Shown here piece by piece: positions 25,062-34,346 of a stretch of 38,578 nt of DNA. The translations under genes and the position numbers were made by a program. Numbering within the stretch: position 1 is the stretch's first letter; the number at the start of each line of letters is the position of its first letter. Source of the DNA: Promethearchaeota archaeon (GTDB lineage: Archaea > Asgardarchaeota > Lokiarchaeia > Sigyniarchaeales > SOKP01); NCBI GenBank assembly GCA_013375485.1, contig JABXKB010000004.1:1-38578 (forward strand). The letters are read 5' to 3'. The notes under the pieces are model-generated. The model saw nothing but the letters and a program-made list of their open reading frames with translations. It did not search any database and had not been told where the DNA came from.

Positions 25062-25835
25062 TTGACTGCAACTTTAAATCTTTTAGTTATGCCAAAACTC
25101 CAAAAGTATATTCAAAAAATACGAAGATACAAAGTGAAATTAACAAATTTGATTAATCGAATAGGGATCTCTTACCCTATAGAATTTGAGTTAATTGATG
25201 AGATACCAAAAGAACTCATTTTACCATGTCATTTAGGAATTCTATTTTTTGGAGATTTTGATACGTTTTTCTTTAAAAAAATTGAAATTAATTTAAATCA
25301 TGTATTTGATTCTTTTTTTTTTAATATTAGAAACTTAGGAGGTTACAATTTTACTATTAAGCTTTTCTATAAGGGTGTCAAAAAAGAATATAGAGAAATG
25401 AAAAAATCGTCTAATAAAATTAAAATACATCCGACTAATAAATTCTATCAAATCTTAATTAATAAAAGGATCGAAGAGAACCTTGGAATGATACTCGCAA
25501 TTACCGATCTCCCTATATTTTCAAGTAATAATGATAATATCTTATTTTTATTCGGAGAAACTCACTTAAAACATCGATGCTGTATAGTATCATCATTAAA
25601 ATTAAAAGAACAATTCTATTATAGACCACAAAATCGTGCTCTTTTTGAAGAACGAATTCTTAAAGAAATTATACATGAAATTGGTCATTTAACTTTAGGT
25701 CCTAATCATTGCCATAACCATTTTTGCGTTATGAAATTTTCTAAAGATATTAATGAAATTGATGAAAAAAAAAAGGAATTATGTGAAACATGTAAAATAA
25801 AATTAAATAAAATTAGAAAAAAATACAACTTCTAA
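25062..25835 (+). CDS. amzA: Archaemetzincin
   Basis: 257 residues starting at TTG. The zinc site HEIGHLTLGPNHC (about 205-217) matches the archaemetzincin consensus HExxHxxGxxHC; a methionine-turn follows (FCVMKFS). A second zinc site is formed with CETCK near residue 245. Archaemetzincins are usually about 180-190 residues in archaea, so this one is longer, with extra basic sequence (about 105-145, rich in K and N). Natural substrates are unknown for archaeal members. It converges on the GT4 gene with 19 bases. Confidence 0.93.
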   Translation: MTATLNLLVMPKLQKYIQKIRRYKVKLTNLINRIGISYPIEFELIDEIPKELILPCHLGILFFGDFDTFFFKKIEINLNHVFDSFFFNIRNLGGYNFTIKLFYKGVKKEYREMKKSSNKIKIHPTNKFYQILINKRIEENLGMILAITDLPIFSSNNDNILFLFGETHLKHRCCIVSSLKLKEQFYYRPQNRALFEERILKEIIHEIGHLTLGPNHCHNHFCVMKFSKDINEIDEKKKELCETCKIKLNKIRKKYNF

Positions 25836-25854
25836 TGAATTTCAAAAAAAATTA

Positions 25855-27105
25855 TTAAAAGCTAACAATTGGTAATTTATGTATAAATTCTTTAACCAAT
25901 TCGACTCTATTTTTCCTTTCCTTTTTATAATATCTCAAAGGATAAAGTTCATTTATTATAAATTTATAAAGCTTTATCCAGGTCTTAGCAACTTTACTAA
26001 TTCTATAGTTATGAGCTACCATTTTAGAATGAACACCCATTTCTGCCCGTAAATCGTCATTCTTAAATAATTCTACCACTCTTTTATTGAATTCATCAAA
26101 ATTATTAGCGAGATATCCTGTTTTGCCATGTTTAATTACATTTGAAATTCCAACTGCGTTTGCTCCTACACAAGGTGTTCCTTGTGCCATTGCTTCAATT
26201 AAAACTAACCCTTCTGCTTCAATCCAAGACCAGAGACAAGCTAAATCTGCAGTATTATATAATTTTAGTAAATCTGTAAAAGGAACTCGACCCAGATAAG
26301 AAACATTATCCTTATAATTCTGCTTTTTAATAAACTTTAATATATGAGATGATGAAGGTCCATCACTCCCAACTAGTACTAAATGTGAATCTGGAACTTC
26401 TTTTTGGATCTTTTTGAATGATTTTATTACACTAAGTTGATGCTTTTCAGGGGATAACCTAGAAGCATATAAAAGTATCTTTTTACTGTCTAAATCATAT
26501 TTATCTCGTATTCCATTTTCTTTTACGTCTGTAAAATATAAATCTGAAATTCCATTAGTTAAACATATAATTGGCTCTTTAAATCTTTGATCTCTAAGTA
26601 AATCCTTTTTTGATTTTGTTGGTACTGAGACAAGATCATATTTATCTAATACATGTCTTTCATAACGCCAAACCCAATCCATTCTCGCTAATAATTTACC
26701 AAGTAAGGGTATATACTGTGCAGTATAAAAAGATAGTGGAGAATTATGCGTTCCTGTCATAGGAATACCTAAATATTTTGCCCAATTGATTGCCATAGAA
26801 CCAAAACTAGCATGTGTATGAATATGGGCAATATCTAGATAATCATGGTTACAAAAAAAGTATTTGTGTAATGGAAGACTTAATACAAAACCAGTTTTAG
26901 GAGAAATTTTAGCCCCAAAGAAATTATGGAGATGTAGGTTATTCGGTATGTTTTTAGGTTTGTTAATTCCAGGGGCGAAAACATGAATGTTGTGTCCTGT
27001 ATATTTAGCCATAGCTTCAGCAAGGTTTCTACAAGCAATCGCTGTACCATTCACTTGTGAATACATTGAAGTGAAGAATCCGATATCTAATTTCTGTTTA
27101 ACCAT
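25855..27105 (-). CDS. GT4 glycosyltransferase
   Basis: 416 residues with a GT-B fold. The N-terminal domain has GFFTSMYSQVNGTAIACRNLA (parts: FFTSMYSQVNG, TAIACRNLAEA), IAHIHTHASFGSMA and GTHNSPL. The C-terminal domain has LLYASRLSPEKHQ, LVGSDGPS and the E-x7-E motif in EAEGLVLIEAMAQGTP. The layout is that of retaining GT4 enzymes such as 1,2-diacylglycerol glucosyltransferases and phosphatidylinositol mannosyltransferases, so a role in glycolipid synthesis is likely but not certain. No transmembrane segment. Confidence 0.92.
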   Translation of the reverse strand: MVKQKLDIGFFTSMYSQVNGTAIACRNLAEAMAKYTGHNIHVFAPGINKPKNIPNNLHLHNFFGAKISPKTGFVLSLPLHKYFFCNHDYLDIAHIHTHASFGSMAINWAKYLGIPMTGTHNSPLSFYTAQYIPLLGKLLARMDWVWRYERHVLDKYDLVSVPTKSKKDLLRDQRFKEPIICLTNGISDLYFTDVKENGIRDKYDLDSKKILLYASRLSPEKHQLSVIKSFKKIQKEVPDSHLVLVGSDGPSSSHILKFIKKQNYKDNVSYLGRVPFTDLLKLYNTADLACLWSWIEAEGLVLIEAMAQGTPCVGANAVGISNVIKHGKTGYLANNFDEFNKRVVELFKNDDLRAEMGVHSKMVAHNYRISKVAKTWIKLYKFIINELYPLRYYKKERKNRVELVKEFIHKLPIVSF

Positions 27106-27638
27106 TATGCTTCAAGGGGAAAAGTTTGAAGTTATTAGAAAAAATTGTTCGTTTAAAAAACATGTTTTTTATTTATTTATTTTAATTAAACACTTGTTTA
27201 TATAAAAAGATATAATATTTAATAAAAAAAATTCGATTTTTTAATAAGGTTATTAATAACAAAATTGAATCTATTAATACTTATATACAAAATATCTAAT
27301 TTCATGAAGTTTAACTATTAATATATATTAAGAATTTGATAGGATGTTTCTATTCTAATAGATTTTCCAACATTAATAGTAGTATTTAAATTTCAAAAAT
27401 TAGCTTGAAATTAATAAATAAATACCTTGATAGAGCCTTATTAATACGATTTTGTTCCTTCACTTCACTCTTCTTCAATTCTTGTAAAAAATTGATTTAT
27501 TAATCTAAAAATTAATTGTTAATATTTCATTTTTACTGGTTTTTGGATTGATAATTCTATTTTAAATATATATGACTATTGTCATATTTGATTGTTAAAA
27601 TAATAAAATTTTTTTGTATTAGCAAATGATATAATAAC
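27106..27638. other. Long AT-rich intergenic region
   Basis: 533 bases between the divergent GT4 gene and a small ORF, with no convincing coding frame. It holds a 12-base perfect palindrome (GTTATTAATAAC, 27249-27260) and a small inverted repeat AATTTCAA/TTGAAATT (27389-27412). A pyrimidine-rich stretch lies near 27449-27490. TATA-like sequences are too frequent here to single out a promoter. No tRNA-like or GC-rich structured segment was seen. Confidence 0.4.
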
Positions 27639-27818
27639 ATGGACTCACAAGAAGAAAAGAAAATTATTGAAGAAATCATGAGTCAAAGAAGATTGTCTTA
27701 TTCAATTGAAGTATTAGACATCCAAGGAGATAAATATACTATACGTAACAATTTCGGTTCTTCAATGATATATGTGAAGAAGGGAGAGTATTTTTTATTA
27801 GAAGGAGAATTAGAATAA
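27639..27818 (+). CDS. Small unrecognised protein (59 residues)
   Basis: An ATG opens 59 codons ending in TAA at 27816-27818. The protein is acidic at the N-terminus (MDSQEEKKIIEEIMSQRR), then alternates in a beta-strand-like way (SYSIEVLDIQGDKYTIRN, MIYVKKGEYFLLEGE). Codon use and amino acid balance are like those of neighbours, and it is the only coding-looking frame in this gap. No Shine-Dalgarno is evident. It is followed by 239 bases of non-coding sequence and another unrecognised gene on the same strand. Confidence 0.6.
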   Translation: MDSQEEKKIIEEIMSQRRLSYSIEVLDIQGDKYTIRNNFGSSMIYVKKGEYFLLEGELE

Positions 27819-28057
27819 AAATTAAAACGTTTTTATTAATAAACTTTAATTTATCAATTATTAATTAAAAATTGTTTATCTTATAGGTTATTTTATTTTT
27901 AATTTAATAAAGAAAATTCTTATATTATTTTTTAGTTAAGAATTTAAAATAATAATTTTATAAATTAATTAATAGAAGCATAATATTTTCAATAATATTT
28001 GGTTGATTAAATATTCGAAGAAGAAGGATTGGGACAGACACAACGGAAGGAAAATTC

Positions 28058-29146
28058 ATTGAAAAATTTCGAGCTGTCATAGATGACAACACTTCACTTT
28101 CTATTTATAATAAAAAGAAGAGATCATTTTGTATCATACGAAAAGATTTAGCAAAATCATATGAAATTGAGGTAGATGCTTCCGAAGCGCCAGTGTTAAA
28201 TAAGATGCTAAGTGATCCAGAACCTTATGAGAGCTCTATTGCAGATGTGAAAATTTTAGAGGAAGAAATTATACCAATAAATGAAGCTTTTCTGAAAGTT
28301 TTTGGTTCTGATAAAGAGTTAAAATTAAATTCCATTAAATTAGCTATTGGTAGTAATTACAATGACTATGTTACAATTGAAGAGAATGATTTGGTTAAAT
28401 TTGATGTTAAACCAACGCTTACTGGTTTGTTGGATTTTATCAAAAGCAATAAAGAAAGTATTTTAGGATTTTTAGATTGTGAATATATTAGTGAAGAGGG
28501 TAATGTCATATATTTAAATTGTGGGAAAAAGAATATATCAGAAAATATTTACTCTATAAAAGTATTGATCCTTGCTTCTATGCAACAAAGGGGATTTTTT
28601 CTTCAACAAGAACATAAGTATTATGGTCTACAGCTTTATTTAATTATAGAATCAAGAAAATCTAACGATAGTTTATTATTTGAGCTATTGAGAGAACTAA
28701 ATATTGATTGGGAAGTAATCTTCTTTAGAAGAAAACTTGCTATTCATGATTGGACTGAAATAGAATGTGAAAAAAACTCTGAAAATCTTAAAAGTTTTCT
28801 TCGTGCTAAATTTGAATCCTTAAATTATTTTGATGTTAATAATATAATTCGGTTAGTAGTTAAAAATCAATTACCATTTAAAGTAGCGAACAAAATGGCT
28901 TCTTTGTTATATAAAATGAAAAGTGAACGATCGCTTAGATTTCATGAAAAACAATTTCAAGAGAATCCATATGAAGATGATCCAGTTCAACAAGATGAAT
29001 ATTCAATAACTCTTAAAAAAGCAGAAGTTGCTGCTGCTGCTAAATTAGCATGCGCGTATTTAGGATTTCAAAAGAAAATTAAATTTGATCGAGATATTTC
29101 TGTTGATGAAATATTGAAATATGAAGCGGAAATAAATAATTTGTAA
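28058..29146 (+). CDS. Unrecognised soluble protein, start uncertain
   Basis: The nearest usual start is GTG at 28193 (317 residues; ATG at 28205), but the frame stays open to 28007 and the upstream codons look coding (FRAVIDDNTSLSIYN, then KKRSFCIIRKDLAKS). An ATT at 28058 has GGAAGG seven bases before it, giving about 362 residues; a one-base gain in the A5 run at 28062 would instead connect to a TTG at 28059. The protein is charged, has no membrane segment, and shows a helical C-terminal third with KKAEVAAAAKLACAYL. I do not recognise it. It converges on mch (60 bases). Confidence 0.75.
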   Translation: MEKFRAVIDDNTSLSIYNKKKRSFCIIRKDLAKSYEIEVDASEAPVLNKMLSDPEPYESSIADVKILEEEIIPINEAFLKVFGSDKELKLNSIKLAIGSNYNDYVTIEENDLVKFDVKPTLTGLLDFIKSNKESILGFLDCEYISEEGNVIYLNCGKKNISENIYSIKVLILASMQQRGFFLQQEHKYYGLQLYLIIESRKSNDSLLFELLRELNIDWEVIFFRRKLAIHDWTEIECEKNSENLKSFLRAKFESLNYFDVNNIIRLVVKNQLPFKVANKMASLLYKMKSERSLRFHEKQFQENPYEDDPVQQDEYSITLKKAEVAAAAKLACAYLGFQKKIKFDRDISVDEILKYEAEINNL

Positions 29147-29206
29147 AATCTCTTGCTTTTCAATAATAAAAAAAACTTTAGGAAATAGTTTTTAGTAAAT
29201 CTTTGT

Positions 29207-30202
29207 TTAATTCAACCCATAGGACTGTCTTAATAACTCATGATTTACTTTTCCTACGGTGATGCTTTTACCTGTATTAATATTTGTGATTGTATATTTT
29301 GCTGGAGCGAATAATCCAGGATCTATTTCATAGAAATTATAGTTTGCTGTTTTGAATATTTCGAGAAATGGTTTTCCATAACTAGAGGATGTATGTGCGG
29401 GGGCTTTTTTAACGAGTTCAAATAATTCTACTTCATTTTCCTTCTCAACTTTAATTGTGTAATATGTCAATCCCGCAGCAATTATAGAGTCATTAGTACG
29501 CCCCATTGCACCAAGATCGTCTTTAGCAATAGGAGCAATTGTAGTGGTCCCAAAACCATTAGTTATTACATCTATTGGAAATTTTATTTCGTGCAACTTA
29601 TGTATTCCAGTCTCTACGATTCTAGCAGCTACTTGAATGGAACCGGTCAAACAAGCAGTTGGAGCACAGATTGCATAAGCATTGTTTGGATTAACACCAC
29701 ATTTGTTAGCCACAATATCCATAACTTCTTCATTTGGTAATTTTGGAGTTTCAAAAACAATAACAGCACAATTTGAATCATCAGTATAATCTAATTCTTC
29801 AAAAATTTTTTCTACCTTACTCTTAGCACGAGCAGGTCCTGATCCTAATGATTGAAAAACTATTTTTTTTTTCAATTGTCCCTCTTTTTCTACTTCTTTT
29901 TTCAATTTAACGTTCCATCCCGCCAATTGAGAAGCCATACAGGAAATTACCGGTTCGGAAGTATATACATTTACACTTGGTATATAATGTCCATCTAAAT
30001 TATAAGAAGAAAATTTGACTGTCCCTAACCCTCCCATACAAATCTCTCCCAGAAGTTTTCCTCCAATCCAAGAAGCTTTAGCCATATCGAGAATAATTGA
30101 GCCATTATCTAATTTATATATCTTTATATTATAAATTTCCTTATTTTGTATGATTCTTTCAACGATTTTCTTAGCTAGTTCATTAATTTTTACATGAAGC
30201 AC
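29207..30202 (-). CDS. mch: Methenyltetrahydromethanopterin cyclohydrolase
   Basis: 331 residues, close to the 315-325 of known Mch. Family blocks are ASWIGGKLLGEICMGGLG (parts: GGKLLGEICMGGLG), VYTSEPVISCMASQLAGW, LGSGPARA and the ICAPTACLTGSIQVAAR segment. It interconverts methenyl- and formyl-tetrahydromethanopterin in the cytoplasm. The GTG start is backed by AAGGTGA seven bases upstream. With Mtd and Ftr in the same window it shows the tetrahydromethanopterin branch of the archaeal Wood-Ljungdahl pathway; no methyl-coenzyme M reductase is present here. Confidence 0.96.
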   Translation of the reverse strand: MLHVKINELAKKIVERIIQNKEIYNIKIYKLDNGSIILDMAKASWIGGKLLGEICMGGLGTVKFSSYNLDGHYIPSVNVYTSEPVISCMASQLAGWNVKLKKEVEKEGQLKKKIVFQSLGSGPARAKSKVEKIFEELDYTDDSNCAVIVFETPKLPNEEVMDIVANKCGVNPNNAYAICAPTACLTGSIQVAARIVETGIHKLHEIKFPIDVITNGFGTTTIAPIAKDDLGAMGRTNDSIIAAGLTYYTIKVEKENEVELFELVKKAPAHTSSSYGKPFLEIFKTANYNFYEIDPGLFAPAKYTITNINTGKSITVGKVNHELLRQSYGLN

Positions 30203-30315
30203 TTATTTTCACCTTATTAAATTTACTTTTTTTAATTGAGTATTTATTATTATTTTGATAATGTAATATATTATAATATTAATTTTGCATTTATGACTAT
30301 CCTCTAATAATAAAG

Positions 30316-31836
30316 ATGATTAATTTCAAAGAAAGGATGGAAACGCTTTTTGGAGCAATTGAAATTGTAAAAAATAACTTTCTTAATAGTTTAAAAGAAA
30401 AAAATTCATCTATTCATATATATACACATTTAGACGCTGATGGATTGAGCTCAGGTGCAATTCTGGGTAAAGCTCTGTTTAGAGAAAATATACCGTTTCA
30501 AATCACAGTTTTACGCCAATTAGAGAAAGAAGAAATAACAAAAATATCTGAAAATATTAAAGAATTCAAAAATTTTTTATTTTTTTCTGATTTTGGTAGT
30601 GGTCAATACTTAGAACTTCAAAGTCAATTAATTTTAAAGGAGAATTATAATTCTTTTATTATTTTAGATCATCATCTTCCCCAGAATGTATCTTCTAAAG
30701 AAGATATTGATTTAATTGAGGAAATTCATAAAAATAGCTTTCAATGGCACATTAATCCATATTTTTTCAGAGTTGATGGAAGTTTAGAGATATCTGGTGC
30801 AGGTATATGTTATTTATTTGCCAAATCTTTAAATAAAAAAAACACAGATTTATCTTCAATAGCGCTTGTTGGGGCAATGGGTGATATTCAAAACCATGGT
30901 CCAAATAAATCATTTTTGGGCATAAATTCACTTATTTTAGAAGATGCTAAAAGTATAGGATTAATTGAAATTAAAAATGATTTAAATTTTTCTTCAATAA
31001 AACCATTAAACGAAGCGATTGCCTATTCTAAAGAAATAACTCTGCCGGGATTAACTGGTGATGTCAATAGAACTCTAATATTTCTACAAACTTTAGGTAT
31101 ATTGATGGAAAACTCAAATGGTAATATTCGCACATTAAATGAACTTAATCAAGATGAAAAACAAAAGATTTCTACCGCAATTATTGAGTATATATCAACG
31201 AAGCTTGATGTTGAACCAAGTGAAATTGTTAAGAAATTAATTATAAATAGATATTTGCTAAAAAATGAATTAAGTGGATCAGAATTTCATGATTTAACAG
31301 AATTTTCCAATCTTTTAAATGCTTGTGGACGAACTAATAGTGCATCATTAGGGATTGCTATAGCAATGGGAGATAGAAAAAAAGCTTATCAGAAATCTCA
31401 AGAGGTACAAACAAATTACAAAAAATCATTATTTAAGAGTTTAGCATGGATTCAGGATAATCAAAAAATACAACACATGGAATATATTCAATATTTTTTC
31501 GGAGAGGATGTTATCCCAGAAAATATTATTGGAACAATTGCTTCAATGTTAGTATTCGAAAATCTTGAAGGTTTTGATAAATCAAAACCAATATTTGGTT
31601 TAGCAAAAAGAGAAAATGAAAACGTCTATAAAGTTTCGGGAAGAGTACATAAAAAAATAGTGTCAAAAGGGGTAAATCTTTCGCAAGCTATTAGAGAAGC
31701 ATGCAAACTCTCAAATTTAGATGTATTAGGGGGAGGACATCCCCCAGCAGCAGGAACAAAAATCCCTATTGATAAATCAGAGGAGTTTCTGGAAAACTGC
31801 AACATTATTATTAGAAATCAATTAAAAAAAAAATAA
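30316..31836 (+). CDS. DHH family phosphoesterase (RecJ/GAN-like)
   Basis: 506 residues. The DHH motifs are THLDADGLSSG (about 38-48), FSDFGSGQ, ILDHHLP (about 116-122) and GAMGDIQ (about 188-194). The C-terminal DHHA1 part ends with GGGHPPAAGTKI, which binds the nucleic acid substrate. Length and layout match archaeal RecJ-like proteins, a group that includes the GINS-associated nuclease and relatives of eukaryotic Cdc45. Catalytic aspartates and histidines are kept, so it should be an active 5'-3' exonuclease on single-stranded DNA or RNA. It converges on the beta-CASP RNase with 24 bases between stops. Confidence 0.9.
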   Translation: MINFKERMETLFGAIEIVKNNFLNSLKEKNSSIHIYTHLDADGLSSGAILGKALFRENIPFQITVLRQLEKEEITKISENIKEFKNFLFFSDFGSGQYLELQSQLILKENYNSFIILDHHLPQNVSSKEDIDLIEEIHKNSFQWHINPYFFRVDGSLEISGAGICYLFAKSLNKKNTDLSSIALVGAMGDIQNHGPNKSFLGINSLILEDAKSIGLIEIKNDLNFSSIKPLNEAIAYSKEITLPGLTGDVNRTLIFLQTLGILMENSNGNIRTLNELNQDEKQKISTAIIEYISTKLDVEPSEIVKKLIINRYLLKNELSGSEFHDLTEFSNLLNACGRTNSASLGIAIAMGDRKKAYQKSQEVQTNYKKSLFKSLAWIQDNQKIQHMEYIQYFFGEDVIPENIIGTIASMLVFENLEGFDKSKPIFGLAKRENENVYKVSGRVHKKIVSKGVNLSQAIREACKLSNLDVLGGGHPPAAGTKIPIDKSEEFLENCNIIIRNQLKKK

Positions 31837-31860
31837 AATTATAAATTTAAAAGAAATCAT

Positions 31861-33168
31861 TTAAACTTGATACATTTCTCCTGTTTCAGGAGCTACTGAA
31901 TTATAATCTTTATTAACTAATTCACTTGCTAAGCTAGTGGTTGATTTATTATCTCCATGAATACAGAAAATATCTCTATTTGAATTCTTTTGGAAATTCA
32001 AATTTTCAATATAGTTATGAATGTGTATGTTATCAGAATGGCTTGAAAAATCGAAATAATCGTAGTCACATTTTGCTTCGATTTTTAAATCTACTATTGT
32101 TTTTCGATTTCTTCTTGATTCATTAAATTCAAAAATTCCATCATCTAATAATCTCCTTCCTGGAGTTCCTTCCACTTGATATCCAACCAAATAAACTGCT
32201 GAAAAAGGATCTAGTAATATTGATTGGATATAATCAATTGCAGTTCCTCCTTTAAGCATTCCAGAAGGTGAAATAATAACTCCATTAGTGTTTTTGACCT
32301 TTGACCTAATTTTGGGTCTAGACACAAATTGTGTGTTCTTTAAGGCTTTTTTAAATAATTTAATATTTTTTATATAATCTGGGTAATCTAAATATAACAT
32401 TGATATTTTTCTTGCTAAACCGTCAATAAAAATCTTTCCATTGTAATTAAATTTTTCCAAAATTAGCAATGCTTCTTGAGAGCGTGCAACTCCAAATGCT
32501 GGAATTAAAACTCTCCCACCATTATCAGTAATGTTAATTATTTTCTCCACAAATTCTTTTTCTAGTTTTTCTCTTGGAGGATGTTCCTTAAGAGCATACG
32601 TAGATTCTATGATCAAAGTATCTATCTTAGGGATATTATTAGAATTTGCTGGATTAATTAAATTAGTAATTTGTGAATTAATATCACCTGAATATAAAAT
32701 TTTTTTATTATCTACTTCAATCAAAATGGATACACTTCCGGGAATGTGCCCTGCGTCAAAAAATGTTATAAAAAAATTATCATGAATCTTTTGACGGTTT
32801 CCATTTTTTAGAAAAAAGGAATTTTGTATTAAATAATCTAATTCTCGATACCCAAATGGATAATTGTAATTCGAAATTTTAATCATATCTTTTATCAGAA
32901 CTTCAGTTATAGCTAAAGTAATTGGATTTGTAAAAAAAGGAATCGTTTTGGTCTTATATAAAAAAGGTAACGCACCTGAATGATCGATATGGCTATGAGT
33001 TAATGCGACAGCTTTTAGATTATCTATATTTATTTTATATGGGAGTCTCTCTTCTCCACGAAATCGAATCCCATAATCTAACATACATTTAACACCACTT
33101 TTAGATTCTATTAAGATAGCACTACGTCCAACTTCTCTACATCCCCCAAGAAATGAAATATTAACCAT
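31861..33168 (-). CDS. Beta-CASP metallo-beta-lactamase RNase (CPSF73/aCPSF2-like)
   Basis: 435 residues. The metallo-beta-lactamase motif is THSHIDHSG (H58, H60, D62, H63); DAGHIPGS and YSGDIN give further ligands. Beta-CASP motifs follow: IESTYA, LIPAFGVARSQE, SPSGMLKGG and the YQVEGTPGR block; a late HSD and FCIHGD supply the last ligands. There is no N-terminal KH pair, so it resembles aCPSF2 rather than FttA (aCPSF1), which terminates transcription. It should cut or trim RNA. It lies tail to tail with the DHH nuclease. Confidence 0.92.
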   Translation of the reverse strand: MVNISFLGGCREVGRSAILIESKSGVKCMLDYGIRFRGEERLPYKINIDNLKAVALTHSHIDHSGALPFLYKTKTIPFFTNPITLAITEVLIKDMIKISNYNYPFGYRELDYLIQNSFFLKNGNRQKIHDNFFITFFDAGHIPGSVSILIEVDNKKILYSGDINSQITNLINPANSNNIPKIDTLIIESTYALKEHPPREKLEKEFVEKIINITDNGGRVLIPAFGVARSQEALLILEKFNYNGKIFIDGLARKISMLYLDYPDYIKNIKLFKKALKNTQFVSRPKIRSKVKNTNGVIISPSGMLKGGTAIDYIQSILLDPFSAVYLVGYQVEGTPGRRLLDDGIFEFNESRRNRKTIVDLKIEAKCDYDYFDFSSHSDNIHIHNYIENLNFQKNSNRDIFCIHGDNKSTTSLASELVNKDYNSVAPETGEMYQV

Positions 33169-33361
33169 TTTTAAATGTCCCTAAGATCATTTTAAGCTTC
33201 AAAAGAATTATTATATACTTTAAACAAATAAGAAAATAATAATTTTATCAAATACGAAAATCAAACTTTTAAAAATATTTTCAAAACTTCAAATATTATT
33301 TAGATTTATCTTAAAGTCCAGGATTTTTAAAAAAAAAAGAAGTTCAAAAGAAATAGTAAGG

Positions 33362-34111
33362 TTATTTTATTTTCTTTATACTATTAGTTATCAAAGCAAT
33401 GACATTATTAACATTTTTACCAAAGATTTCTAAAATTTCTTCCCAAGTAACAGGTACTTCATCATCTTTCCAACAATCGTAATCTGTAGACATAGCAACA
33501 GCTGCGAATGGAATACCCACTTCATTTGCTAAAATTGTCTCAGAAGCTATACTCATATTAATCACATCTGCCCCCCATATCCTAAACATCTCTGATTCTG
33601 CTCTTGTTGAAAATCTGGGACCTTCAATGGTAACAACTGTTCCTTTTTCATGATATTTAAGATTAAGTTCCCTAGCAGTTTCAATAAGGATATTTCTTAA
33701 TTCTTCTGAATAAGGATCTGCCATTGGAGTGTGTTTCATATCTCCAGGGTCAAATTTCTCAAAAAATGATACTTTCCTTAGCCTAGTGAAGTCAATAAAT
33801 TGGTCAAGAATAACAAAATCACCTCGTCCAATTTGTTCTCTCAAGCTTCCACAAGCTGTTGTTGCTATGATATGAGTACAGCTTTGACTTTTTAATGCTT
33901 GTATGTTAGCTCTATAATTTACTTGCGTTGGCGGAATAGTATGCTCTCTTCCATGTCTAGCTATGAGAATTACATCAACATCATGAATCTTCCCAGATTT
34001 AAGAGGAGAGGTAGGTTTTCCGTATGGTGTATCAACTTCTATATCTTTACTATCCTTTAAAATATCCGGATTATCTAATCCAGAGCCGCCAATTATTCCA
34101 ATTTTTACCAT
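33362..34111 (-). CDS. mtnP: S-methyl-5'-thioadenosine phosphorylase
   Basis: About 249 residues. GIIGGSGL opens the fold; RHGREHTIPPTQVNYRAN gives the phosphate site; TTACGSLRE, TIEGPRFSTRAE and the base-specificity segment MSTDYDCW follow. The aspartates in STDYD mark enzymes for 6-amino purines, so MTA or adenosine is cleaved to adenine and a sugar phosphate. The longest ORF starts with GTG at 34120, but GTGA there is placed as a Shine-Dalgarno for the ATG at 34111. Together with the PfkB kinase and Apt it forms a purine salvage group. Confidence 0.95.
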   Translation of the reverse strand: MVKIGIIGGSGLDNPDILKDSKDIEVDTPYGKPTSPLKSGKIHDVDVILIARHGREHTIPPTQVNYRANIQALKSQSCTHIIATTACGSLREQIGRGDFVILDQFIDFTRLRKVSFFEKFDPGDMKHTPMADPYSEELRNILIETARELNLKYHEKGTVVTIEGPRFSTRAESEMFRIWGADVINMSIASETILANEVGIPFAAVAMSTDYDCWKDDEVPVTWEEILEIFGKNVNNVIALITNSIKKIK

Positions 34112-34346
34112 AATATTCACAATATAGAATTTTTTTAATTATAATGTTAGAAATTTAATAAATTATTTTTAAAAAAAATTGCCTGCTTTCATAAAAGATT
34201 CAGAGTTATTTCATTTGATTCTTATTAAGAAATTAAAAATAAAGTTAACTATAATGAAAATATCTAGCAAGATAACAATTCCTATAAAGTTTTAACATAA
34301 CATGAATTACTACGAAATATATTTCTAAAATTCAATTCATAATATC

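Noticed and set aside
27249-27260. 12-base perfect palindrome GTTATTAATAAC
   Set aside because: All but two bases are A or T, and such palindromes are expected by chance in this composition; kept only as a note under the intergenic region.
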